The translations under genes and the position numbers were made by a program. Below are positions 41,456 through 50,839 of a DNA stretch of 64,000 nucleotides, in pieces. The notes beneath the pieces were generated by a model. The model saw only the letters and a program-made list of their open reading frames with translations, was not told where the DNA came from and ran no database searches. The stretch's first letter is position 1. Every line of letters starts with the position of its first letter. The stretch comes from SIG701 sp045544955 (lineage in GTDB: Bacteria > Bacillota > Clostridia > Oscillospirales > CAG-272). The stretch is taken from the NCBI GenBank assembly GCA_045544955.1, contig JAZPZY010000072.1:14974-78973 (forward strand). The letters run 5' to 3'.

Positions 41456-42628
41456 TTATTTTCGCAGAGTTTTCGTGAATTTTTCGATTCCGCTCAGTGC
41501 TTTTGAGATATGCTGCACCGAATATGCGTAGGAAATCCGGGCAAATCCCTCGCCGGATTCACCGAACGCGTTGCCGGGAACGATGGCCACGTTCTGCTCC
41601 TCAAGCAGCCGGCGGCAGAACTCCTCACTGCTGATACCGAATCCGGAAATCTCCGGGAACACGTAGAACGCCCCTTCCGGCTCAAAGCACGGGATGCCCA
41701 TACCTCTGAGACCTGCCGTAAGATAGCGGCGGCGGCGGTTGTACTCCTCCCGCATCATCTCCACGTCCGCGTCGCCGTTTTTCATAGCTTCAATGGCGGC
41801 AAACTGGGCCGTGGTAGGTGCACACATGATGGCGTACTGATGCAGCTTCAGCATCTGTTTGCACAGGGGGGCCGGTGCACAGAGATAGCCGAGACGCCAG
41901 CCGGTCATGGCAAACGCCTTGGAAAATCCGCTGACGAGGATCGTTCTCTCCGTAAGTCCGGGCACGGCGGCACAGGAGCAGTGCTCCCGGCCGTAGGTCA
42001 ATTCCCCGTAGATCTCGTCGGACAGGATCAGAATATCCGTGCCTTCCAGAACCTCCGCAATAGCCGTAAGATCCTCCCGTGTCATAATGGCACCGGTGGG
42101 ATTATTGGGATAGGGCAAAACCAGCAACTTGGTGCGGGGCGTGACAGCGGCACGCAATTCCTCCGGCGTCAGCTTGAAGTTGTTCTCCGCTTTCGTCGGG
42201 ATAATTACCGGCGTGCCGCCTGCAAGTGCAGCCAACGGCTCGTAGCAAACGAATGCCGGCTGGGGAATGATTACCTCATCCCCGGGGGAAAGCAGTGCAC
42301 GGAAGGTAATATCGATGGCTTCGCTGCCGCCCACGGTCACGACCACCTCTTTCAAGGGATCGTAGTGCACGTCAAACCGGCGTGCCAGATAGGCGGCGAT
42401 CTCCTCGCGGAGCTTTATCATACCGCTGTTGGCGGTATAGTAGGTTTTTCCACCCTCCAGGCTCTCGATGCCGGCGGTACGGATATGCCACGGCGTGACA
42501 AAATCCGGCTCGCCCACCGTCAGGGAGATCACATCCTTCCGCTCACTCACAAGATCAAAGAACTTGCGGATGCCGGAAGGCTTTATTTCCTTTACGTGGG
42601 AGGGGATCAGGGATTCGTAGTCAATCAT
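41456..42628 (-). CDS. Class I/II PLP aminotransferase
   Basis: A 390-residue fold type I aminotransferase. It has ISLTVGEPDFVTPWHI, YTANSGMIKLREEIA, YPNNPTGAIM, LSDEIYGELTYG and the PLP lysine in VSGFSKAFAMTGWRLGY. This is the aspartate/aromatic aminotransferase-like group (PatA/AspB). The start at 42628 overlaps the stop of the Lrp gene (ATGA), so the enzyme is coupled to its likely regulator. The amino donor is not predictable. Confidence 0.92.
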   Translation of the reverse strand: MIDYESLIPSHVKEIKPSGIRKFFDLVSERKDVISLTVGEPDFVTPWHIRTAGIESLEGGKTYYTANSGMIKLREEIAAYLARRFDVHYDPLKEVVVTVGGSEAIDITFRALLSPGDEVIIPQPAFVCYEPLAALAGGTPVIIPTKAENNFKLTPEELRAAVTPRTKLLVLPYPNNPTGAIMTREDLTAIAEVLEGTDILILSDEIYGELTYGREHCSCAAVPGLTERTILVSGFSKAFAMTGWRLGYLCAPAPLCKQMLKLHQYAIMCAPTTAQFAAIEAMKNGDADVEMMREEYNRRRRYLTAGLRGMGIPCFEPEGAFYVFPEISGFGISSEEFCRRLLEEQNVAIVPGNAFGESGEGFARISYAYSVQHISKALSGIEKFTKTLRK

Positions 42629-43104
42629 CCGCAATAGTTCCCTCTTTCATCCACAGTTTCCGCACCGTAAATCACGCCTTTGTCCTTGTATTTCCGAAGG
42701 ACGAAATGGGTGGCGGTGGAGATCACGTCCTCAATGGGAGCCAGTTTCATTGCCACGAAATACGCTACCTCTTTCATGGTCTTCCCTTCGATCAGAACGG
42801 CAAGGTCAAATCCGCCGGACATGAGGTAAAGGCTCTCCACCTCCGGGTAGTTATAGATCTTCTCCGCTACGCGGTCAAATCCCCGGTCACGCTGGGGGGT
42901 GATCTTCACTTCGATCAGTGCGGTAACGCACTCTCTGTCCGTTTTATCCCAGTCGATGATGGCCTTGTAGCCAAGGATCACCTTTTCTTCCTCGTATTTT
43001 TCGATCATCGCACGGATGTCGCCCTCGTCTTTCGCTACCATCATGGCAAGCTGTGCGTCGGTAAGGCGGCAGTTATCTTCCATGATCTTCAGAAGTTCAT
43101 TCAT
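42625..43104 (-). CDS. Lrp/AsnC family transcriptional regulator
   Basis: A 159-residue regulator: an N-terminal winged helix (LTDAQLAMMVAKDEGDIRAMIEKYEEEKVI) and a RAM ligand domain (VTALIEVKITPQRDRGFDRVAEKI, SLYLMSGGFDLAVLIEG). It probably senses an amino acid and controls the coupled aminotransferase. A conserved-looking C-terminal tail (KGVIYGAETVDERG) is longer than in typical Lrp. It is preceded by the MutS-like gene 23 bases upstream. Confidence 0.9.
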   Translation of the reverse strand: MNELLKIMEDNCRLTDAQLAMMVAKDEGDIRAMIEKYEEEKVILGYKAIIDWDKTDRECVTALIEVKITPQRDRGFDRVAEKIYNYPEVESLYLMSGGFDLAVLIEGKTMKEVAYFVAMKLAPIEDVISTATHFVLRKYKDKGVIYGAETVDERGNYCG

Positions 43105-43127
43105 ACAATCGCTCCCTTTCGGAAAAT

Positions 43128-44768
43128 TTATTCTTTATTCTTTTCGATCTTCGAAAGAATCTTATCAAAGGACAGGCCGTATTTCTCCGCAATATCCCGG
43201 GCGTAGCTCTTGCCGTCGGGACGGGCACGGCGAACCTTGAAGGAACGGGTTCCCTCGTCAATGGCGGCCACCATATTATCGATCTTCACGCCGCCTCTCG
43301 GCAGACAATCCCCATTGATACGGTCCACCGAAGCGGCAAGATCGTGCAGGTGCGTGGAGAAGATGCAGCGGCACCGTGCCATACTGAATCCGGCCAGCAC
43401 CTCGCTGGCAATATAGGATGCCTCGTAGGAGCCGGTGGAGGACAGAGATTCATCCAGCAGCACCAGGCTGTTCTCCGTCAGCGTATCGAAGATCGCATCC
43501 AGACGGGCACATTCCTCGCCCAGACGCCCCTTGTCGATGGTATCCTCCGACCCCGTGGGAAAGTGGGTATAAATGCAGTCGCAGGGACTGATCGTCGCGC
43601 TTTCCGCCGGCACGTACAAGCCAAGCTGTGCCAGAACGAAGGCAAGGCCCACCCCGCAGGTGGTAACGGACTTGCCGCCCCGGTTGGGACCGGTAATGAC
43701 GAAAATCATTCCCTCCTCGTCAAAGACGAAATCATTGGGAATTACGTCTCCGTCGATCTTCATGGCCACCACCGGATTACGCAGTCCGGTAACGGCAAAC
43801 GCCTTTTCCGAAACCGGCCGGATTTCCGGACGGCAAAGCGGTACGCCCTTTTCGGCGAGACGTGTCATCAGCTCCGACGCTTTCACCACGAACTCGATCT
43901 CCGGCATCATGCGGATGAGGAAATCGGTGTTTTCCAAAACGTACAGCTGCACCACCTTTTTCCAGGAACGGATGGAGGTTTTGAACACCTCGTTGATGGC
44001 GGAGTTGAATGCGTAGGACAGAGCCAGCTGCTGATTCTCGCTCTGATTTTTCCGAAACGGCACCAACGATGCGATGCAGGTATATTCGTTTTCCTTGAAA
44101 TCCAGGCGGAGGATCCGGTCCAGCAGCTCGCCGGATTTGAAATATTCGTTATTAACCGACAAAACGCCGGCGTGCTCCGGGCGAAGCTGGGCGTCCAGAT
44201 TCACCCCTACGGTGATGCTCTTGATCTCCCGGACACGCTTCGTCAGCTCGTTCAGCTTCCGGTTCAATTCCGTATAGTATTCACTCTCGGTCAGAAGCGA
44301 GATCCGCTCCGCAAGGGCTCGGAAGGCCCGGCTCTGCAGCTTATCCTTCAGCGGCAGGATCCCCTTTTTCAGATGCTCCATGAGAGAGATATACAGCTCC
44401 ACCTCGGTAATGCTGTACAGATAGGATTCCGTAGAGGCACCGGTATCCGCCCCCATCCGCCGCAGCTCCGTAATATCGGAAAGAAGCGGCAGCATTTTCA
44501 AAAGCGTTCTGGCAATCTCCGGATTTTCCGTCATATCGGCAAAGGTTTCCTGCCGGTAGCGGATCGTCTCCGGATCGGCAGTAAAGAAACTGCCGATGTC
44601 ACTGCTTTTTAGATCGATCAGATAATACAGTTCCAACTGCTCTGCGGTAACTGCCGGCAATGCGGCACCGCTTTCACCGGCACCGGCACGCCGCATGGTC
44701 TCGCTGTCCGGGTACAGAAGGCTGATATCGGAAAGTTCATTCAGCTGTATAGTTTCCTGTTGGGACAT
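43128..44768 (-). CDS. MutS-family ATPase without mismatch-recognition domain
   Basis: A 546-residue protein with the MutS lever/clamp helices (residues about 40-300) and the ATPase domain: Walker A TGPNRGGKSVTTCG, Walker B LVLLDESLSSTGS and IFSTHLHDLA. The N-terminal mismatch-binding domain of MutS1 is absent, and no Smr domain is seen, so it is a MutS5/MutS-like variant of unknown function. I choose ATG 44768, five bases after GAGGTGA. It is in an operon with the PHP phosphatase upstream and Lrp downstream. Confidence 0.88.
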   Translation of the reverse strand: MSQQETIQLNELSDISLLYPDSETMRRAGAGESGAALPAVTAEQLELYYLIDLKSSDIGSFFTADPETIRYRQETFADMTENPEIARTLLKMLPLLSDITELRRMGADTGASTESYLYSITEVELYISLMEHLKKGILPLKDKLQSRAFRALAERISLLTESEYYTELNRKLNELTKRVREIKSITVGVNLDAQLRPEHAGVLSVNNEYFKSGELLDRILRLDFKENEYTCIASLVPFRKNQSENQQLALSYAFNSAINEVFKTSIRSWKKVVQLYVLENTDFLIRMMPEIEFVVKASELMTRLAEKGVPLCRPEIRPVSEKAFAVTGLRNPVVAMKIDGDVIPNDFVFDEEGMIFVITGPNRGGKSVTTCGVGLAFVLAQLGLYVPAESATISPCDCIYTHFPTGSEDTIDKGRLGEECARLDAIFDTLTENSLVLLDESLSSTGSYEASYIASEVLAGFSMARCRCIFSTHLHDLAASVDRINGDCLPRGGVKIDNMVAAIDEGTRSFKVRRARPDGKSYARDIAEKYGLSFDKILSKIEKNKE

Positions 44769-44810
44769 GATATTCACCTCAAATTATGGTAATGGTTGGC
44801 ACCGCCGGAT

Positions 44811-45623
44811 TCACAAAAGCACAACGGCACGCGGTCCGCCTTGGGCAGGGATCAAAACCTCCGTAAAGCCAATGGCGGAAAGCCGGGCATAGGCTTCGGG
44901 AATCATCACGCCGATCTCCTCCGCCCTGTGTGCGTCGGAACCGCAGGTAACACGCCGGCCGCCTGCGTCGTACCAGAGACGGAATACGTACTCCTCCGCC
45001 TCAAAGGGTTCCCCGCCGGTACGGAGTGCTTTCATATTCAGCTCCAACGCCGTGCCGGTCTCCCGCATGATGCCGAAAAGTGTGCGGAAATCCGATTCAA
45101 ATTCGCAAAGATCCAGCGTACGGCCGCCCCGGAGAATGTAGCGAAGCGGATAAATGGGATGGGCAATGGTGTGCACACCGGGAAACCGTGCCGTTTTCTG
45201 CAGCTGGAGAAGAGACTGCCGGAACAGATATTTTATCTGATTCTCCGGCATATCGTCAAACCGGATAAAATAGAAATCGGGCACACCGGGCAGATTGTGG
45301 CAGGAACCGATCACAAAATCAAAGGCATTCTCCCGGAGAAAGGACGCAGCCTCCGCCGGACAGAGATCCGGCTGGCCCAGTTCAATCCCCCGGATGATCT
45401 CCACTTGCCCTGCATACGCTTCTGCCGCCTTTTCAACGGCACGGCGGGCACCCAGCACGTCATAATCGGGATACAGTCCCGCAAGTATGTAATCCACGTC
45501 GTAATGATCGGTCACGGCAAAAGCGGAAACGCCCGTCTTCACTGCGGCTTCACACATCTCACAGGGGGTGGGATGTCCGTCAAAGGAATACAAAGAGTGG
45601 GTATGGCTGTCTGCAAGGATCAT
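44811..45623 (-). CDS. PHP-domain histidinol-phosphatase-like protein
   Basis: A 270-residue PHP metallophosphatase. Metal ligands appear in DSHTHSLYSFDG, AVTDHYDVD, IIRGIELGQ, FVIGSCHNL, HTIAHP and TCGSDAHRAEEIG, in the order of HisK-type enzymes. It could dephosphorylate histidinol phosphate, but no his genes are near, so a general phosphatase role is equally likely. The first gene of the PHP-MutS-Lrp-aminotransferase run. Confidence 0.88.
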   Translation of the reverse strand: MILADSHTHSLYSFDGHPTPCEMCEAAVKTGVSAFAVTDHYDVDYILAGLYPDYDVLGARRAVEKAAEAYAGQVEIIRGIELGQPDLCPAEAASFLRENAFDFVIGSCHNLPGVPDFYFIRFDDMPENQIKYLFRQSLLQLQKTARFPGVHTIAHPIYPLRYILRGGRTLDLCEFESDFRTLFGIMRETGTALELNMKALRTGGEPFEAEEYVFRLWYDAGGRRVTCGSDAHRAEEIGVMIPEAYARLSAIGFTEVLIPAQGGPRAVVLL

Positions 45624-45889
45624 ATCGGTTTCCTCTCACAAAAACGGGTGCAAGATATATACGGATAGTATACCACAAATCTGTCCGTTTGAAAAGGACT
45701 TTTTTGTAACTTTTCCAAAACTGACTCCAACTGCGTAAAATTTTCCTTCTGTTTTTTCTCTGTTCAAAAAATACTGCGGATTTCGTGACATGTATGGGGT
45801 ATAATAAAGGAGGATGTACGCAGAAAATCCATGCGAAGACTATGCGTCCATCGGACATCTGTGCACAAGCGAAAGGCTCTCGTCCTACC

Positions 45890-46609
45890 ATGAAAAAACA
45901 CGCCGCAGAAAAATCGGCCCGCTCCGTTACGATGGCATACTGGTTCACACTAGTCAGTTTTCTGATTCCCATCGTGTATCTTACCGTGCAGCTTTTCCTG
46001 AAGGATCCTACTGCTTTTTACGAACAGGCACACCGCACGAAAGCGGATTACGTGCTGATGATCGTTCAATGCTGTTTGGGCATTATCGTCCTGCATCTCC
46101 CAGGTCTTCTCTCCCGGCGATTCCATTTTGACGTGCCGTACCGCCTGTATATCCTGTATATTCTGTTTTTATACTGCGCTATCTTTCTGGGCGAAGTGCG
46201 GAATTTCTACTACGTAATCCCCCACTGGGATACGATCCTTCACGGATTCAGCAGTATAATGACCGGATTGTTCGGATTTATGGTAGTATCCATCCTGAAT
46301 CAGAGCACGAAAACCGCCGTAACGCTGTCACCCCTCTTCGTGGCACTGTTCGCTTTTTGTTTTTCTGCCACCGTCGGTTCGCTGTGGGAGATCTATGAGT
46401 TTGTTTTTGACGGCATGCTTGGCATGAATATGCAGAAATTCCTTTTGGAAGACGGCTCATCCCTTTTAGGACGTGCCGCCCTTTCCGACACTATGGAAGA
46501 CATCCTTGTAGACTGTGCCGGTGCTTTTATCGCCTCTCTTTACGGCTATCTCTCACTGAAATACCGCCGCGGCTGGATACACGCCTATTTTATCGAAAAA
46601 CGTCGATAA
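45890..46609 (+). CDS. Polytopic membrane protein, YjdF/DUF2238-like
   Basis: About 239 residues with six or seven membrane helices. HWDTILHGFSSIMTGLFGF and SLWEIYEFVFDGMLGMN, with charged Asp, His and Glu inside helices, recall the DUF2238/YjdF family of predicted membrane proteins. The C-terminus ends in a helix and a basic tail. The start is uncertain: ATG 45890 gives a clean protein, ATG 45842 is an alternative. A TATAAT at 45800-45805 lacks a matching -35 box. The function is unknown. Confidence 0.7.
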   Translation: MKKHAAEKSARSVTMAYWFTLVSFLIPIVYLTVQLFLKDPTAFYEQAHRTKADYVLMIVQCCLGIIVLHLPGLLSRRFHFDVPYRLYILYILFLYCAIFLGEVRNFYYVIPHWDTILHGFSSIMTGLFGFMVVSILNQSTKTAVTLSPLFVALFAFCFSATVGSLWEIYEFVFDGMLGMNMQKFLLEDGSSLLGRAALSDTMEDILVDCAGAFIASLYGYLSLKYRRGWIHAYFIEKRR

Positions 46610-46613
46610 TTTT

Positions 46614-46630
46614 TTTAGAATGCTTCTAAA
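46614..46630. promoter_or_regulatory. Fur/PerR-type operator box 1
   Basis: TTTAGAA and TTCTAAA separated by three bases, just upstream of the -35 box of the regulator gene. It is close to the PerR/Fur palindrome consensus. Confidence 0.7.
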
Positions 46631-46636
46631 AAACTA

Positions 46637-46664
46637 TTGACAAATGCAAATTTTCGTGTATAAT
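46637..46664 (+). promoter_or_regulatory. Promoter of the PerR/Fur-rubrerythrin unit
   Basis: TTGACA and TATAAT with a 16-base spacer, flanked on both sides by operator-like boxes. Confidence 0.8.
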
Positions 46665-46667
46665 ATA

Positions 46668-46684
46668 TTTAGAACGATTCCAAA
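46668..46684. promoter_or_regulatory. Fur/PerR-type operator box 2
   Basis: TTTAGAA and TTCCAAA separated by three bases, at the expected transcription start, so a bound repressor would block initiation. Confidence 0.65.
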
Positions 46685-46714
46685 TCTAAATTCTACACGG
46701 GAAGGAGCGCAGAG

Positions 46715-47086
46715 ATGACCAAGCAGCGTGCCCTGATTCTTGCAATCGTTCAGTCTACAACGGAGCATCTCACGGCGGAACAAATCTTTTTGGAAGCAAA
46801 AAAGCAGATGCCCACCATTGCGCTTGCCACGGTATACAACAGTCTGAACTACCTTTGTGAAAATCATTTGATTGAAAAGATCGGCTTCACCGGGCAAACG
46901 GATCGGTATGACAAAATGCTTGTCCGCCACGACCATAAGCTTTGTGAGCGATGCGGTGCCATCAGTGATGTCGTCATCGACGGACTGAAAGAATATATTG
47001 AAAAGAAAAACGGTGACGGTATTCTTTCCTACGATCTCACCGTACATCATCTTTGTTCATCCTGCCGCAAGGCGGCAAAATCATAA
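46715..47086 (+). CDS. Fur family transcriptional regulator (PerR-like)
   Basis: A 123-residue regulator: a winged helix (LTAEQIFLEAKKQMPTIALATVYNSLNYLCE) and a metal/dimer domain with KMLVRHDHKLCERCGAISDV and VHHLCSSCRKA, giving the structural CxxC zinc pair twice. The position upstream of rubrerythrin and the two operator-like palindromes at its own promoter suggest a peroxide-sensing, self-regulated PerR. AAGGAG is in place before the ATG. Confidence 0.9.
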   Translation: MTKQRALILAIVQSTTEHLTAEQIFLEAKKQMPTIALATVYNSLNYLCENHLIEKIGFTGQTDRYDKMLVRHDHKLCERCGAISDVVIDGLKEYIEKKNGDGILSYDLTVHHLCSSCRKAAKS

Positions 47087-47118
47087 AATTTTTTATTTAT
47101 TATAAAGGAGATTACCAC

Positions 47119-47652
47119 ATGGAACTCAAAGGATCCAAGACCGAGAAAAATCTGCAGGCTGCTTTTGCCGGCGAATCCCAGGCAAGAAACAAGTACACCT
47201 ATTTTGCATCCGTAGCAAAGAAGGAAGGCTTTGAGCAGATCGCCGCTATTTTTGAAGCCACCGCCAACAACGAAAAAGAGCACGCAAAGATGTGGTTCAA
47301 GGAGCTGGGTGCACTGGGCGATACCGCTGCTAACCTGAAGGCTGCTGCTGAGGGCGAGAACTAGGAGTGGACCGACATGTACGCAACCTTCGCAAAGGAA
47401 GCAGAGGAAGAGGGCTTCACCGCTATCGCTGCTAAGTTCCGTCTGGTAGCCAAGATCGAGAAGTCCCACGAGGAGCGTTACCTGGCTCTGCTCAACAACG
47501 TAGAGATGCAGAAGGTATTTGAGAAGGCTGAGGAGACCATGTGGGAGTGCCGCAACTGCGGTCACCTGGTAATCGGTAAGAAGGCTCCCCAGATCTGCCC
47601 CGTCTGCGCACATCCTCAGGCTTACTTTGAAGTACGCAAAGAGAACTACTGA
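47119..47652 (+). pseudogene. Rubrerythrin interrupted by an in-frame TAG
   Basis: Translated through the TAG at 47362-47364, this is a full 177-residue rubrerythrin: helices with AGESQARNKYTYFA and NNEKEHAKMWFKEL (first half of the di-iron site), then EWTDMYATFAKEAEEEGF and EKSHEERY (second half), and a rubredoxin domain CRNCGH...CPVCAHP. The stop replaces the tyrosine of the usual GENYEW (TAC to TAG). Codon use on both sides is that of a highly expressed gene. Without read-through, only 81 residues are made, without the rubredoxin domain. AAAGGAG precedes the ATG. Mutation, assembly error or suppression are possible. Confidence 0.88.
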
Positions 47653-47684
47653 TTTTCCGGAATTCACAAAAGGCTGATAAAAAG

Positions 47685-47718
47685 CAATGCTCTGCCTAAA
47701 AAGCAGGGCATTGTTTTT
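47685..47718 (+). terminator. Terminator of the rubrerythrin gene
   Basis: CAATGCTCTGC pairs with GCAGGGCATTG, followed by TTTTTG. Confidence 0.85.
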
Positions 47719-47805
47719 GTTACGATATAGTGTAAATATCGCCCGACATTCAAACAAACGAACTATCTTTTATTCCCATAAAAATCCAAAACCTCGCATC
47801 CACGC

Positions 47806-47834
47806 TTGACAAACGAGAGCCGCTGTGTTACAAT
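47806..47834 (+). promoter_or_regulatory. Promoter of the second creatininase gene
   Basis: TTGACA and TACAAT with a 17-base spacer. Confidence 0.8.
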
Positions 47835-47896
47835 ACATCTCGTAAGGCATACGGAAAATATTTACGCTGCGTTACGGCGGCAGAACGGAGACTAAC

Positions 47897-48787
47897 ATGA
47901 AGTGGGAATATCTGAGAGAAGAAGAATTTGAAGGTGCCATTAAGCGTTCGGGCGGTCTTTGCGTCATGTGCCTTGGCTGTCTTGAAAAGCACGGTCAGCA
48001 CCTGCCCGTTGGTACGGATTCCCTCAAGGGTGATAAAATCGTAGAGCTTGCGGCAGAAAAAGCCGACGTTGTAATGTTTCCCACCACCATGTGGTTGGGC
48101 GACATACTGGCAAGCCACTCAATGGACGATCCCAAATCCCTGAACAAGCGTGGATTTATCGGCATGAATCCCCATACCCTGCTCACCGTTCTGGAGGAGC
48201 TTTGCGACGAGATCGCACGGAACGGATTCACGAAGATTCTGCTGTGCAATTCCCACGGCGGAAACACCGGACTTCTCACCTATTTCATGCGCGCCCAGTG
48301 CTATAAGAAAAAAGGGTACGCCACCATGTTCTGCCGGGCGTACGACTTTGCAAAGCAGTTAGCTCCTGCCAATATGCTGGAAATGGCAAAAAAAGATCCC
48401 GAATATTTCTCTATGCTGACGGATGAGGATCTCAAGGTGCTTGAAAGATTTTCCTCTCCCGACGTAAGCTTCGGTCACGGCTGCTTCAAGGAAACCATGC
48501 TTGTATACGGCACGTATCCCGAGCTGGTTGCCCCGGAGCGGTTTGAGGCAGAAAACGGCATCTCCAACCACAGAGCGGATTATCTGACCGAGCTTGGCGT
48601 AAACTTCGGCTATACGTGGATCTCCAACTACCCCGATTCCTACGCAGGCACCGCACCCGTAGGATGCTCTAAAACCATCGGCGAGGCAGCTGTGAAGCTG
48701 TCCGTTGACAGACTTGCCGATATTTTCACCGCCATCAAAAACGATGAAGAATGCGTCAAGATGGCAAAAGAGGGCAAGCCCTGCTAA
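47897..48787 (+). CDS. Creatininase family protein, paralogue 2
   Basis: A 296-residue paralogue of the protein at 16355, with the same metal motifs CLEKHGQHLPVGTD and LLCNSHGGNTGL and a collinear C-terminus (WISNYPDSYAGTAPVG). The middle differs, including FSSPDVSFGHGCFKET. It should hydrolyse an amide with a two-metal site; the substrate is unknown. It is a single-gene unit between its own promoter and a terminator shared with typA. Confidence 0.88.
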   Translation: MKWEYLREEEFEGAIKRSGGLCVMCLGCLEKHGQHLPVGTDSLKGDKIVELAAEKADVVMFPTTMWLGDILASHSMDDPKSLNKRGFIGMNPHTLLTVLEELCDEIARNGFTKILLCNSHGGNTGLLTYFMRAQCYKKKGYATMFCRAYDFAKQLAPANMLEMAKKDPEYFSMLTDEDLKVLERFSSPDVSFGHGCFKETMLVYGTYPELVAPERFEAENGISNHRADYLTELGVNFGYTWISNYPDSYAGTAPVGCSKTIGEAAVKLSVDRLADIFTAIKNDEECVKMAKEGKPC

Positions 48788-48803
48788 ATTACATCCGAAA
48801 CAG

Positions 48804-48837
48804 AAAAAGGCTGTCGCCGCGGCGCCTACCTTTTTTT
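48804..48837. terminator. Bidirectional terminator between creatininase and typA
   Basis: AAAAAGG and CCTTTTT bracket a GC-rich core containing CGCCGCGGCG, so either strand ends in a T run. Confidence 0.75.
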
Positions 48838-48838
48838 A

Positions 48839-50668
48839 TCAGTTTCCTTTTTTCGCTCTTGCTTCTGCTTTCAGGCGAAGCTCCGTATTGAGGATCTTTT
48901 TTCTGAGACGGATGCTTTTCGGTGTAACCTCGATCAGCTCGTCGTCGGCAATATACTCAATCGCCTGCTCCAGAGAGAGGATCTTCGGCGGCGTCAGAAT
49001 CAGCGCCTCGTCCGCACCCTTGGAGCGGATGGAGGTGAGGTGCTTTTTCTTGCACACGTTCAGGGCAATGTCCTCCTGCTTCGGACACTCGCCCACGATC
49101 ATGCCCTCATACACCGGCGTCTGCACGCCGATGAACATAGCACCACGGTCCTGGGAGTTGAACAGGCCGTAAGAGGTGGCCTCGCCGTCCTCGGAGGCGA
49201 TGAGCGAGCCGGTATAGCGGGTAGTTACCTCGCCCTTATAGGGCTGATAACCATCGAACAGCGTATTGATAACGCCTTCACCCTTGGTATCGGTCATGAA
49301 CTCGCTGCGGTATCCGAACAGGCACCGGGACGGGATGGAATACTCAATGCGGGTACGGGAGCCCACCTTGCCCATTTCCAGAAGCTCACCCTTACGGGCA
49401 CCCAGCTTCTGCATAACGCTGCCCACCGCATCGTCCGGCACGTCAATGGATACTTTCTCCATAGGCTCACAGAGCACGCCGTCGATTTCCTTATACAGCA
49501 CGTGAGGCATGGAGCAGCAAAGCTCAAAATTCTCCCGACGCATGGTTTCAATAAGAATGGAGAGGTGCATTTCGCCCCGTCCTGCCACCTTGAAGGAATC
49601 GGTGGTATCGCCGTCCGTAACCCGGAGAGACACATCCTTCAGCGTTTCCTTATACAGCCGGTCGCGGATCTGGCGGGAGGTAACGTATTTGCCTTCCTTG
49701 CCGGCGAAGGGACTGTCGTTTACGGAGAAGGTCATTTCCATAGTAGGCTCGGACACCTTGACGAACTCCAACGGATCGGGGTTGGAAGGCGCGGCAACCG
49801 TATCGCCGATAGAAATATCGGAAGCACCGGCAAAGCACACGATATCGCCCATCTTGGCCGATTCCACAGAAACGCGGTCCAGACCGCTGAACTGGTATAC
49901 GGAAACGATCTTCGCCCGACGCTTTGCCTCGGGATCGTGATAGTTGCAAAGAACTACTTCCTGATTCTGCCGGAGCGTACCGCGCTCAATGCGTCCGATA
50001 CCGATCCGCCCTACGTAGTCGTTGTAGTCGATGGAGGAAACAAGCACCTGCAGATCCCCGTCCGGATCGCCCTCGGGTGCGGGAATATACTCAAGGATCG
50101 TGTCAAACAGAGGCGTAAGATCCGTGCCCTCCTCATCGGGGGACAGAGAAGCGGTACCGGTGCGGCCGCAGCAGAACAGCATGGGGGAATCCAGCTGCTC
50201 GTCCGTAGCGTTCAGATCCAACAGCAACTCCAGCGTCTCATCGATCACCTCGGGAATCCGGGCATCGGGACGGTCGATCTTATTGACCACCACGATAATG
50301 CGGTGATTCAGTTCCATGGCACGCTGCAGAACGAAGCGTGTCTGGGGCATGGGGCCCTCGGCGGCATCCACCAGAAGGATAACGCCGTTTACCATTTTCA
50401 GAATACGCTCCACCTCGCCGCCGAAATCCGCATGGCCGGGGGTGTCCACGATATTGATCTTTACTCCCTTATACTGCACAGCAGTATTCTTTGCCAGAAT
50501 GGTGATGCCGCGCTCCTTCTCGATGGCGCCGGAGTCCATGGCGCGCTCCACCACTGCCTGGTTTTCATGATACGCACCGCCCTGCTTCAGCATACCGTCG
50601 ACCAGGGTAGTTTTACCGTGGTCAACGTGGGCGATGATAGCTACGTTACGCAAATCTTCTCTAATCAA
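48839..50668 (-). CDS. typA: Translational GTPase TypA/BipA
   Basis: A 609-residue ribosome-associated GTPase that aids 50S assembly and stress adaptation. G1 AHVDHGKTTLVD, G2 KERGITILAKN, G3 DTPGHADFGGEV and G4 VVNKIDRPDA are present, followed by EF-G-like domains and the TypA C-terminal domain (GSLIASEDGEATSYGL, VYEGMIVGECPKQEDI). The length is typical. No ATG fits the N-terminus: TTG at 50666-50668, with GAAGGG upstream, is the likely start. Confidence 0.96.
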   Translation of the reverse strand: MIREDLRNVAIIAHVDHGKTTLVDGMLKQGGAYHENQAVVERAMDSGAIEKERGITILAKNTAVQYKGVKINIVDTPGHADFGGEVERILKMVNGVILLVDAAEGPMPQTRFVLQRAMELNHRIIVVVNKIDRPDARIPEVIDETLELLLDLNATDEQLDSPMLFCCGRTGTASLSPDEEGTDLTPLFDTILEYIPAPEGDPDGDLQVLVSSIDYNDYVGRIGIGRIERGTLRQNQEVVLCNYHDPEAKRRAKIVSVYQFSGLDRVSVESAKMGDIVCFAGASDISIGDTVAAPSNPDPLEFVKVSEPTMEMTFSVNDSPFAGKEGKYVTSRQIRDRLYKETLKDVSLRVTDGDTTDSFKVAGRGEMHLSILIETMRRENFELCCSMPHVLYKEIDGVLCEPMEKVSIDVPDDAVGSVMQKLGARKGELLEMGKVGSRTRIEYSIPSRCLFGYRSEFMTDTKGEGVINTLFDGYQPYKGEVTTRYTGSLIASEDGEATSYGLFNSQDRGAMFIGVQTPVYEGMIVGECPKQEDIALNVCKKKHLTSIRSKGADEALILTPPKILSLEQAIEYIADDELIEVTPKSIRLRKKILNTELRLKAEARAKKGN

Positions 50669-50798
50669 AATATTTCCGACCCTTCAAAATAGAATAAAAA
50701 TTCTCTAACCTAAATAGTATACCACAAATATTGACGGAAGAAAACAGAAATCCCGAATTTTTCTGAATTTCGGCACATACCACAAAAACCGGAACGGC

Positions 50799-50835
50799 AA
50801 AAAGAGGCTGTTGCTTCAAAACAACAGCCTCTTTT
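50799..50835 (-). terminator. Terminator of the sialidase-AraC gene
   Basis: AAAAGAGGCTGTTG and CAACAGCCTCTTTT form a perfect 14-bp stem, with a T run on the minus strand. Confidence 0.88.
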
Positions 50836-50839
50836 CGCA

